Shown: positions 44,583 to 53,310, numbered from the stretch's first letter. The stretch is 64,000 bases of DNA from Microbacterium protaetiae (GCF_004135285.1 NZ_CP035494.1:1054001-1118000), one strand, 5' to 3'. Notes: generated by a model not told the origin, from the letters alone. Made by a program: numbers and translations.

Positions 44583-46184
44583 ATGACGCCTCTGAAACGA
44601 ACGGTCGCCGCCACCGCGATCGCGGGCATCGCCATCACGGGGACGTTGCTAGGCGGGTTCGCCACCGCACAGTCACCGGAACCCGATAGAACCACCCATA
44701 TCCAGACGAGGGGGACCGGGGCGGGGGATGCCGCAACCGCGGCAACCACGATGGCCGCTGACTCCACCCCCGCCACCGTCGTCGAGAAGCTCACCGGTCC
44801 CGACGCGCCAAACAACACCGCTGGCCGGTGGGACATCAAAGCAACGGATCTCGGCATCCTCTGGGATGACGGCCACGGGCAGGTACTCGCCGCCTTCGGC
44901 GACACGTTCGGCAACGCTTGGGCGGGTCCAGGAGGCGGTGCACCGGCCAACGGCAACTGGCGCAGCAATGTGCTGGCGCGGTCCAGTGACCGCGAGTTGT
45001 CCGACGGGATGCTTCTGCAAAGCTCGCCGCAGTCACCCGAGGGAGTCGCCAAACAGCTGATCCCTTCCAAGAAGATCAACGGCGATGAGATCACAACGAT
45101 CCCCACCGCGGGCATTTCCGTCGGCCGCCGCCAGTATCTCGGTTTCATGTCAGTGAAGCAGTGGGGCGACCCGGGCAAGTGGGACACAAACGAGGCCGGC
45201 CTTGCCTATTCCGACGACGACGGCGAGACCTGGACGGTGTCCGACACCGCCTGGCAGAACAACGACGATGGCACGGATCCGTTCCAGATGCAGGCGTACG
45301 CGCGTCGCGACGGATATGTGTATGTCTTCGGCACGCAGAACGGGCGCAACGGTCCGGCATCCCTCGCACGGGTGCCCGAACGTCGACTGCTCGACAAGGG
45401 CGCATACCGTTACTGGGACGGCCGGCGCTGGAGCAAGAGCGAGGCGGATGCCACGCCCATCGTCGAGGCACCGATCAGCGAGCTGTCGGTGCAGTACGAC
45501 GCCTACACCCACCGATATCTGATGATGACGCTGTCGGGTCCCGACATCGTGCTGCGCACCGCGAAGAGCCCGCAGGGGCCGTGGTCGTCGCCGCAGACGG
45601 TGGCGCACGCGGCGGACTATCCGGGGCTGTACGGCGGGTTCTTACACCCGTGGAACCGCAACGGTGACATCTACTTCACGATGTCGTCGTGGAGTCCATA
45701 CAACGTCTACCTGATGCATATGCAGCTCGACCGCAACGGCAAGATCATCAACCCGAACCTGGTGACCGACCCGAGCTTTGAGCGGGGCGTCGCGATGGGT
45801 GACGGAGCGTGGTCGTGCACGGACAACTGCGGCATCGACAACGCACCGGCGAGTGCCTTCAGCGGTGACCACAATGCGTTCGTGCGCTACAACACCGGGT
45901 GGCGCAACATTTACCAGAACATCGCGGTCGCACCGCACAGGAAGTATCGGCTGACCGGGTTCATCCGCACCTCGACCAACAGCGACAACGGTTACTTCGG
46001 CGCCCGGACCACCTCGGGCGCCGTGATCTCCGAAGCGCACTTCGTCTCTGTCGGCGCGTGGACCCGCTTCACGGTCGACTTCGACAGCGGAACGAACGAG
46101 ACTGTTCAGGTGTACGCCGGGGTCTGGACCAACAGCGGCGACATCTGGCTGCAGGCAGATGACGTGGCCGTCGTCCGACAATGA
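44583..46184 (+). CDS. Secreted DUF4185 / GH183-type protein with C-terminal carbohydrate-binding domain, probable endo-D-arabinanase
   Basis: 533 residues; AAGGAGAGAG precedes the ATG. A Sec signal peptide (MTPLKRTVAATAIAGIAITG..., cleavage likely after FATA at about residue 29) is followed by a low-complexity Ala/Thr linker. Residues about 65-395 form the DUF4185 five-bladed propeller-like domain (IKATDLGILWDDGHGQVLAAFGDTFG; YLGFMSVKQWGDPGKWDTNEAGLAYSDDDGETW; ELSVQYDAYTHRYLMMTLSG). The last 135 residues are a beta-sandwich resembling CBM4/9-type modules (NLVTDPSFERG...YRLTGFIRTS...DIWLQADDVAVVRQ). DUF4185 proteins founded family GH183, endo-D-arabinanases. It is the only exported hydrolase of the locus, so it should make the first cut outside the cell. 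Confidence 0.85.
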   Translation: MTPLKRTVAATAIAGIAITGTLLGGFATAQSPEPDRTTHIQTRGTGAGDAATAATTMAADSTPATVVEKLTGPDAPNNTAGRWDIKATDLGILWDDGHGQVLAAFGDTFGNAWAGPGGGAPANGNWRSNVLARSSDRELSDGMLLQSSPQSPEGVAKQLIPSKKINGDEITTIPTAGISVGRRQYLGFMSVKQWGDPGKWDTNEAGLAYSDDDGETWTVSDTAWQNNDDGTDPFQMQAYARRDGYVYVFGTQNGRNGPASLARVPERRLLDKGAYRYWDGRRWSKSEADATPIVEAPISELSVQYDAYTHRYLMMTLSGPDIVLRTAKSPQGPWSSPQTVAHAADYPGLYGGFLHPWNRNGDIYFTMSSWSPYNVYLMHMQLDRNGKIINPNLVTDPSFERGVAMGDGAWSCTDNCGIDNAPASAFSGDHNAFVRYNTGWRNIYQNIAVAPHRKYRLTGFIRTSTNSDNGYFGARTTSGAVISEAHFVSVGAWTRFTVDFDSGTNETVQVYAGVWTNSGDIWLQADDVAVVRQ

Positions 46185-46256
46185 GACGTACGCTTGCCCG
46201 GGCGCCTGCAGGCGAGCAGGTCCGCGCCGTACGCGGAGGTGATGCCAGAAACGCCC

Positions 46257-46284
46257 GTAGACCCGACGGTCACATTGGGTCTAC
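46257..46284. terminator. Hairpin spanning the vapC stop codon
   Basis: GTAGACCC at 46257-46264 and GGGTCTAC at 46277-46284 are perfect 8-base inverted repeats around a 12-base loop that includes the vapC stop. It lies between convergent GH183 and vapC genes and could terminate both. No U-run. Confidence 0.5.
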
Positions 46285-46668
46285 AGGATCGAGCGTGGCA
46301 TAGCCAATCTGCGAAGCGACCGCGCGCATGGTGGCATCGTGCGTCACGATGGTCGCATCGAGGCCGCTCCGGATCACCGATGCCAAGTGGATCGCGTCCA
46401 GGGTCTTGACGTGCGGAATGATCGCCTCAGCTTCAGCGAGGATCGTGTCGTCGATCGACACGGTACTGATGTAGTCGAGGATCTCGTCCCGTCGGCGAAG
46501 TGGTTTGTTGTCACGGCGCAGTACCCGGGTCAACTCCGTGCGCAAGAGGCGCGAAGAGAAGACCACCGCATCAGCAGTGGCCTTCTCGAACCAGGCGGAG
46601 GCCAGCGCCGACTGTCCGTAAAGGATCCGGATCGCCACCGAAGAGTCAAGATAGAAGTGGTCCGTCAC
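46270..46668 (-). CDS. vapC: PIN domain ribonuclease toxin (VapC family)
   Basis: 132 residues. The PIN-domain acidic residues are visible: the first Asp in FYLDSSVAIRILYG, the Glu in RLLRTELTRVLRR, the Asp in LDAIHLASVI and the final Asp in TIVTHDATMRAVA. VapC toxins are Mg2+-dependent RNases, mostly cutting tRNA or rRNA. The ATG overlaps the antitoxin stop by 4 nt, the normal vapBC arrangement. It lies inside the arabinan island and may help stabilise it. Confidence 0.92.
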   Translation of the reverse strand: MTDHFYLDSSVAIRILYGQSALASAWFEKATADAVVFSSRLLRTELTRVLRRDNKPLRRRDEILDYISTVSIDDTILAEAEAIIPHVKTLDAIHLASVIRSGLDATIVTHDATMRAVASQIGYATLDPVDPM

Positions 46669-46916
46669 CAGTCGCTCTTCATCTCGTCGATAAGTGCATC
46701 AAGCGACTCTGCGGTCTCGACGTCCATCTGTTCCAGCCGGGACGTCCGGGCTGGTCCGGGCTTCTTCGGAGGCGTGAGCACCGCGCCGGACCCCGGCGGC
46801 ACGACGCGACCAACCTCACGGTCGTGTCGCGTAATGCGATAAGTCGCTCCCGATTCGACATCGGCGAGCATCTCCGTGGGATTCTGGCGCAACTGCCCGA
46901 CGGTGATCGTCTTCAT
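46665..46916 (-). CDS. vapB: Phd/YefM-like antitoxin (VapB)
   Basis: 83 residues. The N-terminus MKTITVGQLRQNPTEMLADVESGATYRITRHDREVGRVVP is a Phd/YefM DNA-binding fold; the acidic C-terminal tail (RLEQMDVETAESLDALIDEM) would wrap the toxin. TATCAT lies seven bases before the ATG, so transcription may be leaderless. It binds VapC and probably represses its own operon through the palindrome at 46947-46960. Confidence 0.88.
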   Translation of the reverse strand: MKTITVGQLRQNPTEMLADVESGATYRITRHDREVGRVVPPGSGAVLTPPKKPGPARTSRLEQMDVETAESLDALIDEMKSDW

Positions 46917-46946
46917 AGATCCATGATAGAGCCAGTTTGTCTACTA

Positions 46947-46960
46947 CTATCTAGAGATAG
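46947..46960. promoter_or_regulatory. Palindrome upstream of vapBC
   Basis: CTATCT-AG-AGATAG is a perfect inverted repeat 30 bases upstream of vapB, in the expected -35 region, and runs into the bioQ stop codon. It is a candidate site for VapBC autorepression. Confidence 0.5.
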
Positions 46961-47538
46961 CTGACGACCCGCGCCCGCAGACCCTCGACGAGCAGGTCGA
47001 CCCCGAATGCGAAGGCGTCGGCCGAGGCATCTGGACCACGCCCCACGACCACACCAAGGCTGTCGTACTGCAGCCGCTGCTGCTCGTGCGAGACATGGCC
47101 GAGCACGAAGTGCAGCAGCGCCGTCGCCGCACGTCGCGTCGTCGCCTCATCGAAGCCGCCCAAAGCGATCGAATCACTGAGGCGACGGAGCGCGGCATCC
47201 GCGCCCAGCCCCATCGACAGCGTGCTCGCAACAACCTCGGCACCATCGCGATAGGCGAGGAGCCCATCACGCAGCGCCGCAGCCGCGGAACGCACGTCGC
47301 GATCCCATTCGCCCGACGTCGTGGCCACCGGGCGCGGCGACACGATGCGATCGGCGAGGTCGGCCAGCAGCGCCTGCTTGTTCGGGAAGTGGTGGTACAG
47401 CGCGCTCGGCTGCACGTCCAACGCTGCCGCTAGACGCCGCATTGTCAGGTCTGGGAGCCCCACATCATCGAGCAGGCGCAACGCCGTACGTGCGACATCA
47501 TCCTGTGTGTGTCGGCGCACGGTTTCGCTGGAGGCCAT
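46951..47538 (-). CDS. bioQ: TetR family regulator, probable biotin regulator BioQ
   Basis: 195 residues from the ATG at 47538, with TATAGT seven to twelve bases upstream. The TetR helix-turn-helix is in DDVARTALRLLDDVGLPDLTMRRLAAALDVQPSALYHHFPNKQALLADLADRI; the C-terminal ligand domain follows. It is divergent from bioY, and the shared promoter region carries two copies of TGAAC-N3-GTTCA, the established BioQ box of actinobacteria, which is why I name it BioQ rather than a generic TetR. Its 3' end touches the vapBC promoter region. Confidence 0.85.
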   Translation of the reverse strand: MASSETVRRHTQDDVARTALRLLDDVGLPDLTMRRLAAALDVQPSALYHHFPNKQALLADLADRIVSPRPVATTSGEWDRDVRSAAAALRDGLLAYRDGAEVVASTLSMGLGADAALRRLSDSIALGGFDEATTRRAATALLHFVLGHVSHEQQRLQYDSLGVVVGRGPDASADAFAFGVDLLVEGLRARVVSYL

Positions 47539-47551
47539 AATCCCACTATAG

Positions 47552-47579
47552 TGAACGGCGTTCAGGTGAACACTGTTCA
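47552..47579. promoter_or_regulatory. Tandem BioQ boxes between bioQ and bioY
   Basis: TGAACGGCGTTCA at 47552-47564 and TGAACACTGTTCA at 47567-47579 are two perfect TGAAC-N3-GTTCA palindromes with centres 15 bases apart. CACTATAGTG at 47545-47554 supplies a -10 for bioQ on the minus strand. One regulator can thus control both directions. Confidence 0.88.
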
Positions 47580-47593
47580 GGTAAGGATTCCGT

Positions 47594-48175
47594 ATGACTG
47601 ACGCTCCCACCATGACTCGCAGCCGTCTCGCGACCTCGGACATCGCGCGCGTCGCCGTCTTCGCCGCCGTTATCGCGGTACTCGGGCTGCCTGGCGGCTT
47701 CACGATCTTCGGCGCGGTTCCAATCACGGCGCAGACGCTCGGAGTCATGCTCGCCGGTGCGATCCTCGGCCCTTGGCTGGGTGCTCTGTCGATGACGGTG
47801 TTCCTCGCCCTGGTGGCGCTAGGCCTTCCTTTGCTCTCCGGCGGACGCGGTGGCGTCGCGGTATTCGTCGGTCCGTCTGCCGGGTATCTCATCGGCTTCG
47901 TCGCCGGGGCGCTCGTGATCGGGCTCATCGTGCATGCCAGGAACCACAAGCCACAGCTGTGGCGCACTTTCGCGGGCGTCGTCCTCGGCGGCATTCTCGT
48001 CGTATACGCCTTCGGTATTCCGTTGCAGGCATGGATCACCCGACTCCCCCTGGGTGAGACGTTCCTGACCAGCCTGGTGTTCATTCCGGGCGACCTGATC
48101 AAGGCGGTGCTGGCCACCGCGGTCACGATGACCCTTGTCCGCGCCTACCCGCGGGCATTCCGTCGCACATGGTGA
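47594..48175 (+). CDS. bioY: Biotin transporter substrate-binding component BioY
   Basis: 193 residues; TAAGGATTCC precedes the ATG. Six membrane helices of the BioY/ECF S-component type, with VPITAQTLGVMLAGAILGPWLGALSM near the N-terminus and the biotin-binding region GRGGVAVFVGPSAGYLIGFVAGAL. It captures biotin in the membrane and works with the ATPase and T-component encoded next, with which it overlaps by 7 nt. Confidence 0.95.
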   Translation: MTDAPTMTRSRLATSDIARVAVFAAVIAVLGLPGGFTIFGAVPITAQTLGVMLAGAILGPWLGALSMTVFLALVALGLPLLSGGRGGVAVFVGPSAGYLIGFVAGALVIGLIVHARNHKPQLWRTFAGVVLGGILVVYAFGIPLQAWITRLPLGETFLTSLVFIPGDLIKAVLATAVTMTLVRAYPRAFRRTW

Positions 48176-48870
48176 TCTCGCTGCGCGACGTCGTCGTACG
48201 CCTCGGCGAGGTCGAGGCGCTGCGCGGCGTCACGCTCGACGTGGACGCGCGTACTGTCGCGGTGATCGGCGAGAACGGCTCAGGCAAGTCGACGTTCGCC
48301 CGCCTGCTCGCGGGTCTCGTACCCGCGGCATCCGGCAGCGTTCGCATGCTGGGACTCGACCCCGCACGAGATGTTGCCGAGGTGCGACGCCGCGTCGCGG
48401 TCGTCTTCAGCAACCCCGACGCACAGATCGTCATGCCGACGGTGGCCGAGGACGTCGCCTTCTCGCTCCGACCACAGCGGCGGAGGCGACGGGACGCCGC
48501 CGACAAAGCCGCCGACAGCGCCCAAGTCGCGGCATCCCTCGCTCGTTTCGGCTTGACCGAGTTGGCAGAGCGTTCCGCATACGATCTGTCGGGCGGACAG
48601 AAGCAGCTGCTCGCCCTTGCCGGGGCGTTCGTGCGCGAGCCCGAGCTGGTGATCGCCGATGAGCCGACGGCCTATCTCGACGCGCGCAATGCTCGCCTGG
48701 TCGCCGACCACCTGCTTGCCGAGACGGACCACCGGCTCGTCGTGGCCACGCACGACATGGCGCTCGCCCAGCGCTGCGAGGTCGCCGTGCTGTTCGCCGA
48801 CGGGCGCGTGCGCGCGGTCGGCGAACCCGCCGAGGTCGCCGCAACGTATGAGGCGAGCCTGCAGTGCTGA
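48169..48870 (+). CDS. bioM: Energy-coupling factor ABC transporter ATPase BioM
   Basis: 233 residues starting inside bioY. Walker A GENGSGKSTFARLLAGL, Q-loop VVFSNPDAQIVMPTV, signature YDLSGGQKQLLALAGAF, Walker B LVIADEPTAYLDARN and switch His in VVATHDMALAQR. The 'SNPDAQIV' form of the Q-loop is typical of ECF ATPases. It powers biotin uptake with BioN and BioY. Confidence 0.93.
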   Translation: MVISLRDVVVRLGEVEALRGVTLDVDARTVAVIGENGSGKSTFARLLAGLVPAASGSVRMLGLDPARDVAEVRRRVAVVFSNPDAQIVMPTVAEDVAFSLRPQRRRRRDAADKAADSAQVAASLARFGLTELAERSAYDLSGGQKQLLALAGAFVREPELVIADEPTAYLDARNARLVADHLLAETDHRLVVATHDMALAQRCEVAVLFADGRVRAVGEPAEVAATYEASLQC

Positions 48871-49475
48871 GTCTCTATCGCCCGGGCGACGGGCTGCTGC
48901 ATCGCATGCCTGCTGGGCCCAAGCTCTCACTCCTCGTCATGCTGGTGCTTGCGGTGTCACTCCTGCCGACCGAACCGTGGTCCGCGGTGATGGCCGCATG
49001 CACATGCCTGCTCGTGTATATGTTTGCCGGACTGCGCGACGGGATGCTGGGTCTCCGCGTCCTCGGCACCCAGCTGTGGGCACTCAAATGGGTTGTTGCG
49101 CTCATGCTCGTGGGTCAGGTGATCTTCCTCGGGCCACTGCCGGCCGTGCTGAACACGGCGCGGGTGGTCGCAGCATTACTGCTGGCAGCGCTCCTGGCGC
49201 TGACGACCCGCGTGACAGCGTTGCTGGACGCTGTCGAGCGCGGACTCGCACCGCTCGCCGCCCTGCGCATCGATCCGGCACGCGTGGCACTCATGCTGAC
49301 AATCACCCTGTCGACATTGCCAGTCATGGGGCGCTTCGCGCACGACGTGCGCGAAGCGCAGCGCGCCCGCGGCGCGCGACCAGGCGTGCGAACATTCGCC
49401 GTGCCCTACCTCGTCATGGCACTCAAGCACGCCAACGAGCTCGGGGACGCTCTCGCCGCTCGCGGCGTCCGTTGA
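48864..49475 (+). CDS. bioN: Energy-coupling factor transporter transmembrane protein BioN
   Basis: 203 residues from a GTG at 48864, overlapping bioM by 7 nt. Four or five membrane helices. The coupling region contains the Ala-Arg-Gly motif of T-components in AQRARGARPGVRTF (first) and, near the end, DALAARGVR. It holds the BioM dimer and BioY together. A diverged copy of its last 15 codons and stop recurs at 53240. Confidence 0.93.
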   Translation: MLSLYRPGDGLLHRMPAGPKLSLLVMLVLAVSLLPTEPWSAVMAACTCLLVYMFAGLRDGMLGLRVLGTQLWALKWVVALMLVGQVIFLGPLPAVLNTARVVAALLLAALLALTTRVTALLDAVERGLAPLAALRIDPARVALMLTITLSTLPVMGRFAHDVREAQRARGARPGVRTFAVPYLVMALKHANELGDALAARGVR

Positions 49476-49496
49476 GCCGCGGCATCCTGCCCCACG

Positions 49497-49585
49497 CGTT
49501 CAGCTCGCAGGAAGATCTGGGCCCCTGCCACCGACACGCCGGCCTACACGCCGGGATTGCGAAAGCGTCCTGCGAACTGAACACG
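49497..49585 (+). repeat. Interspersed palindromic repeat family A, copy 5
   Basis: CGTTCAGCTCGCAGGAAGATCT to GCGTCCTGCGAACTGAACACG, with a CGACACGCCGGCCTACACGCCGGGATTG centre. It sits between the convergent bioN and ABC permease genes. The bioN tail plus this element is repeated in diverged form at 53240-53398. Confidence 0.85.
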
Positions 49586-49594
49586 ACAGCCCCG

Positions 49595-50470
49595 TTACTT
49601 CAGCCCGGCCATCTTGATGTTGCCGATGATCTGGCGCTGGAAGATCAGGAACAGGATGATTTCCGGCGCCGCGGCCAAGACAGATCCCGCCATGAGCAGG
49701 CCAAGCTCGGAGCTACCCCGCCCGGTACGGAACGTCGCAAGGAACTGCTGCACGACGAACCTCTCGGGGCTGGTGATGGTCAGGATCGGCCAGACATAGG
49801 AGTTCCAGTAAGCCAGAAACGCGGTGATGCCCATCACCACGAACGGGGGCTTGGAGAGCGGCAGGAACAAAAAGAAGAAGATGCGCAGTCGCCCGCAGCC
49901 GTCCAGCATCGCCGCTTCTTCGAGGCTCGACGGAATGCTGAGATAGAACTGCCGGATGAAGAAGATCATCGCCGCGGTGGCAGCACCCGGGATGACCAGG
50001 ACGGCAAGGCTGTCGAGCATGCCCAGATCAGTGACAACGATGAAGCTCGTGAGCAAGATCGTCATGCCGGGGATGAACATCGTCGTGATGACGACGGTCC
50101 ACAGCGTGCGCTTGAAGCGGAAGTCGAGGCGCGCGAAGGCGTAAGCGGCCAGCGAGTTGACGGTGAGGGCGAGCGCTGTGAACAGCACTGCACCAAGGAA
50201 AGTCCATCCCATGGTCAGGAGGAAGGTGGGATCGCCGAGGATCTGCGCATAGTTCTCCCACTTCCACACCTCCGGAAAGAACTGGAAGGGGGTCGAGATG
50301 ACCTCGGTCTTCGATTTGAACCCCGCGATCACCAGCCAGAGCAGCGGGAAGAGCGAGGCGACGATGAAGACCACCCCGACGATGGTCTTGCCGATCGCAT
50401 AGAGCCACCACGAGGTGGTGCGCTGCGGACGACGACGGATCGCGGCGACTTCCTGTGCGACGACGGCCAT
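49595..50470 (-). CDS. Sugar ABC transporter permease (MalG family)
   Basis: 291 residues. Six helices of a carbohydrate-uptake-1 permease. The EAA cytoplasmic loop reads FYLSIPSSLEEAAMLDGCGRLRIFFFLFLPLSKP, and the N-terminal region KTEVISTPFQFFPEVWKWENYAQIL is typical of MalG-type partners. It ends IIGNIKMAGLK, the usual close of this family. One base separates it from the MalF-type gene upstream, so the pair is co-translated. The operator upstream of the operon links it to arabinan use. The ATPase is not in the cluster, so a shared MsiK-like ATPase is expected. Confidence 0.93.
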   Translation of the reverse strand: MAVVAQEVAAIRRRPQRTTSWWLYAIGKTIVGVVFIVASLFPLLWLVIAGFKSKTEVISTPFQFFPEVWKWENYAQILGDPTFLLTMGWTFLGAVLFTALALTVNSLAAYAFARLDFRFKRTLWTVVITTMFIPGMTILLTSFIVVTDLGMLDSLAVLVIPGAATAAMIFFIRQFYLSIPSSLEEAAMLDGCGRLRIFFFLFLPLSKPPFVVMGITAFLAYWNSYVWPILTITSPERFVVQQFLATFRTGRGSSELGLLMAGSVLAAAPEIILFLIFQRQIIGNIKMAGLK

Positions 50471-50471
50471 G

Positions 50472-51428
50472 TCAATCCACCAGCCTCTCGGAGTTGACGA
50501 AACGGAAGATGAGCGCCGACACGGTGCCGAGCACGACGAACAGCAGAAGCGCGGCGGCGATCGAGTACCCCACGTTCACGTCGTTGGTGAAGTGGTTGAA
50601 GATGAACAGGTTCGGCAAGGTAGTCGAATCGAGCGGCCCGCCCTGAGTCATCACCAGCGGCAAGTCGAGCTGCTGAATCGCTGCGACGAACCCGGTGACG
50701 AGGAGGTACAGGATGATGTTCTTCATCTGCGGAATCGTGATGAAGAAGGTCTTCTGCCACCAGTTCGCACCCTCCATCGCGGCTGCCTCGTAGTACTCGG
50801 TGGGAATGTCGATCATCGCGGCCACCATGATGAGTGACGTGAGACCCATGCCGAGCCAGATGGCAGGGATGGCGATCGCCAACAACGCCCACTTCGGGTC
50901 GCCGAGCCAGGCGACGGGATCGATGCCGAAGAGTCCGAGAAAGGCGTTGAGCAGACCACCGGAATAGTCGTAAATGACCACGAAGATGATCGACGTGATG
51001 ACCGTTGAGATGATCGTCGGAAGGTAGATCGAGACCTTCAAGGTGCTGGCAAAGTGCCGGGAGACCGCGACGACCAGGCTCGAGAAGCCGAACGCCAGGA
51101 GCAGCATCGGAGGGACGGTCATTGCGACAAAGACGAATCCGCGACCGATCGCTGCCCAGAAGAGCGGATCGGTGAGGACGTTAGCGTAATTGCGCCAGCC
51201 GACGAACTCGGGCGCCTTGTAGAAGCTCCAGTCGTGGAATGACAGGTAAGCAGCGTAGATCGCGGGCCAGATCACGAAGATCGCCAGCAGCACCACCGCC
51301 GGAAGCAGCAGCCAGTATGCGATCTTCCCGTCACGATACAGATATCGCCGATGCCGATGCCGTGCGGCGCGCGCGTCAGGAACGATCAGCGCTTCCGTCT
51401 CGGTCATGGTGGGGTGCGTCACGGTCAT
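50472..51428 (-). CDS. Sugar ABC transporter permease (MalF family)
   Basis: 318 residues; ACGAGGTGAGAA precedes the ATG. After a basic N-terminus (ARAARHRHRRYLYRDGKIAYW) come six helices; the EAA loop is IPTEYYEAAAMEGANWWQKTFFITIPQMKN. It forms the membrane channel with the MalG-type partner and receives substrate from the lipoprotein encoded upstream. Likely cargo is arabino-oligosaccharides released by the secreted GH183 enzyme, inferred from the shared operator. Confidence 0.93.
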   Translation of the reverse strand: MTVTHPTMTETEALIVPDARAARHRHRRYLYRDGKIAYWLLLPAVVLLAIFVIWPAIYAAYLSFHDWSFYKAPEFVGWRNYANVLTDPLFWAAIGRGFVFVAMTVPPMLLLAFGFSSLVVAVSRHFASTLKVSIYLPTIISTVITSIIFVVIYDYSGGLLNAFLGLFGIDPVAWLGDPKWALLAIAIPAIWLGMGLTSLIMVAAMIDIPTEYYEAAAMEGANWWQKTFFITIPQMKNIILYLLVTGFVAAIQQLDLPLVMTQGGPLDSTTLPNLFIFNHFTNDVNVGYSIAAALLLFVVLGTVSALIFRFVNSERLVD

Positions 51429-51499
51429 TTCTCACCTCGTCTTCGGGGCGGATCAGCGGTTCGGGAACCGGCGTCGGCTCCCGAACCGCTGTCACGGCG

Positions 51500-52846
51500 T
51501 CAGTTCTTCGGCGCTTTGCTGGGCAGATCGTTCTGCTTGATGACCTTCTCGATGGCTGCGTTCGCCGTCTTGATGGCTGCATCCGGTGATGCAGCTCCCT
51601 TCATCACCGATTCCATCGCAGTTCCAACGGCGAGCGACACGTCCCACGGATACGTGGGCTCGGGGATCGCAGTCGGGGCGATCTTGTTGATGAGGATGTC
51701 CGACCACGGCGCGTTGGCCGCATTCTCGTCGTTCGCGAGCGCGTCCTGCACGGACTGGCGCACCGGTATCTTCGTGAACTGCGTGTTCACGAAGAATGGC
51801 AGCACGTTCTTCGGATCGCCGGCGATCGCCCACTGCAGAAACTGGCCCGCGGCATCCGCATGCTTCGATTTGGCGTCGATGACCCACTTGAAGTTTCCGA
51901 GCGTCGTTGCCGTGCGCCCATCCGCCTGTGGAGCATCCGGGAACGCGCCGACGCCGGTCTTGTCGAGCAGGTCTTTGAAGTCCGACCCGATCTCCGACAT
52001 CATCCACGAACCCGAGACCTTGAAAGCGACCTTCTTCTCGCCGAAGTCCTTACCCTCGACGTAGGCAGCAAGCGCCTGCTTGGGCATGTAGCCGTTGTCC
52101 CACAGCTGCTTGTACTCGTTCATCAGCGCGCGGTAACCGTCGTTGTCGATGTTTGGCTTGGTCCAGTCATCGGTCAGCGCCGTGTGGCCCGCAAAGTTGT
52201 ACTGCTGACCAACCGTCGACCACGCGAACGTCGCCGCATCCATGGCCGGCGAGATGCAGTACTGGCCGGCCTTCAACGTCGGCTTGATCTTGGCGCACGC
52301 AGCCATCAGCTCGTCCCACGTCGTCGGCCCCTGGTCGGGGTCGACGCCAGCCGCGCTCAGCATGTCCTTGTTCCAGAACAACACCGTCTGAGCCTCGACC
52401 AGAAGCGGATACGCGTAGAACTTGCCGCCGATCTCCGACACCGACTGCGCAATCGGCAGAATCTCATCGAGCGCCGATTTGTCGACCACCTCACCGAGGT
52501 CGTAGAGCTGACCGGCGTTGACCGCGTCTTGGATCGGCCCGGAGTGGGTGTAGATGTCGGGCGCCTTACCCGCGGCCTGTGCCGCTTTCATCTTCTGGTC
52601 CCACGCGTCAGCGGGAACCTCGGTGTCGACGACCTTGATCTTGTCCTGTGACTCGTTGAACTGCTTGACGATGTCTTTGTACCACTCGTTCTCTGGTGGC
52701 GTGAAAGTGCGATGCCAGAACGTGATGGTCTGCACGCCACCGGCGTCGCCGCTGTCGCCTCCACCGCCGGAGCACGCGGAGAGTGCCATGCCCGCGGCGA
52801 GCATCGCGGCGCCGGCGGCGATGATCCTGCCCTTGGTCTTGCGCAT
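51500..52846 (-). CDS. Sugar ABC transporter substrate-binding lipoprotein
   Basis: 448 residues; GAGGAGGACGA precedes the ATG. A lipoprotein signal with lipobox LSAC (Cys at residue 25) is followed by a Gly/Ser linker. The family 1 solute-binding fold is shown by TITFWHRTFTPPENEWYKDIVKQFN, PDIYTHSGPIQDAV, TVLFWNKDMLSAAGVDP and GPTTWDELMAAC. Many aromatic residues in the sugar cleft suit an oligosaccharide ligand. First gene of the importer operon, under two operator copies. Confidence 0.93.
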   Translation of the reverse strand: MRKTKGRIIAAGAAMLAAGMALSACSGGGGDSGDAGGVQTITFWHRTFTPPENEWYKDIVKQFNESQDKIKVVDTEVPADAWDQKMKAAQAAGKAPDIYTHSGPIQDAVNAGQLYDLGEVVDKSALDEILPIAQSVSEIGGKFYAYPLLVEAQTVLFWNKDMLSAAGVDPDQGPTTWDELMAACAKIKPTLKAGQYCISPAMDAATFAWSTVGQQYNFAGHTALTDDWTKPNIDNDGYRALMNEYKQLWDNGYMPKQALAAYVEGKDFGEKKVAFKVSGSWMMSEIGSDFKDLLDKTGVGAFPDAPQADGRTATTLGNFKWVIDAKSKHADAAGQFLQWAIAGDPKNVLPFFVNTQFTKIPVRQSVQDALANDENAANAPWSDILINKIAPTAIPEPTYPWDVSLAVGTAMESVMKGAASPDAAIKTANAAIEKVIKQNDLPSKAPKN

Positions 52847-52969
52847 TCGTCCTCCTCAGGAACGCGGCTCGTTCGCGAGCCGTTACTGTGGCCGGTTGAC
52901 ACCGGCATGTGGGCGCCGAGCGGACGACCAGAAAACGCATGCGAGTCGTCCTTGACCTCGTCATCGGCC

Positions 52970-53078
52970 AGAGTAGACGAAATCGATTTCATCCGCAACG
53001 GCCCGCTGGTCGAGACGATCTGTTTCAGAAGTCCGTGTTCATAGGGCACCGCACGGTGCGGTCACAGGAATCGATTTC
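52970..53078 (-). promoter_or_regulatory. Importer promoter with two LacI-type operators
   Basis: Minus strand: -35 TTGCGG at 52998-52993, 17-base spacer, -10 TACTCT at 52975-52970, with GAAATCGATTTC at 52979-52990 in the spacer, the same design as the kinase promoter. A second site, GGAATCGATTTC (11 of 12), lies 88 bases upstream at 53067-53078, a distance that would allow DNA looping by a tetrameric or paired repressor. Confidence 0.85.
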
Positions 53079-53159
53079 ATATTTGCACGGTCGGCCCTCG
53101 GGCATCCACCCCGCGGCGCCCGTTCAGCACACGGGACCAACCAAGCAAAGCGCCCCGAC

Positions 53160-53211
53160 ATGCCTGTCGACACGCCCCATCCCACCAAAACGTCCTGCGA
53201 GCTGAACACAC
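53160..53211 (+). repeat. Interspersed palindromic repeat family A, copy 6 (right half only)
   Basis: GTCGACACGCCCC...AAAACGTCCTGCGAGCTGAACACA matches the right half of the family. The left end is missing, so the element was truncated, probably when the sequence to its left was joined here. Confidence 0.7.
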
Positions 53212-53239
53212 GGAAAGGATGAGGGCACGGGATGCCGCG

Positions 53240-53287
53240 CACGCCGACGAGTTGGGCGACGCCCTGGCCGCTCGCGGCGTGCGCTGA
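53240..53287 (+). pseudogene. Relic of a second bioN 3' end
   Basis: Sixteen codons including the stop encode HADELGDALAARGVR, matching the bioN terminus HANELGDALAARGVR at 49428-49475. Most differences are at third codon positions, as expected of a gene that once evolved under selection. It lacks any upstream coding sequence. A full family A repeat follows, as it does after bioN itself. Read as the stump of a resident bioN allele cut off by recombination. Confidence 0.7.
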
Positions 53288-53310
53288 GCCGCAGCATCCG
53301 GCCCGCCACC

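Noticed and set aside
53211..53287. A short gene encoding GARDAAHADELGDALAARGVR
   Set aside because: No start codon or ribosome site, and the last 15 codons match the end of bioN; treated as a relic.
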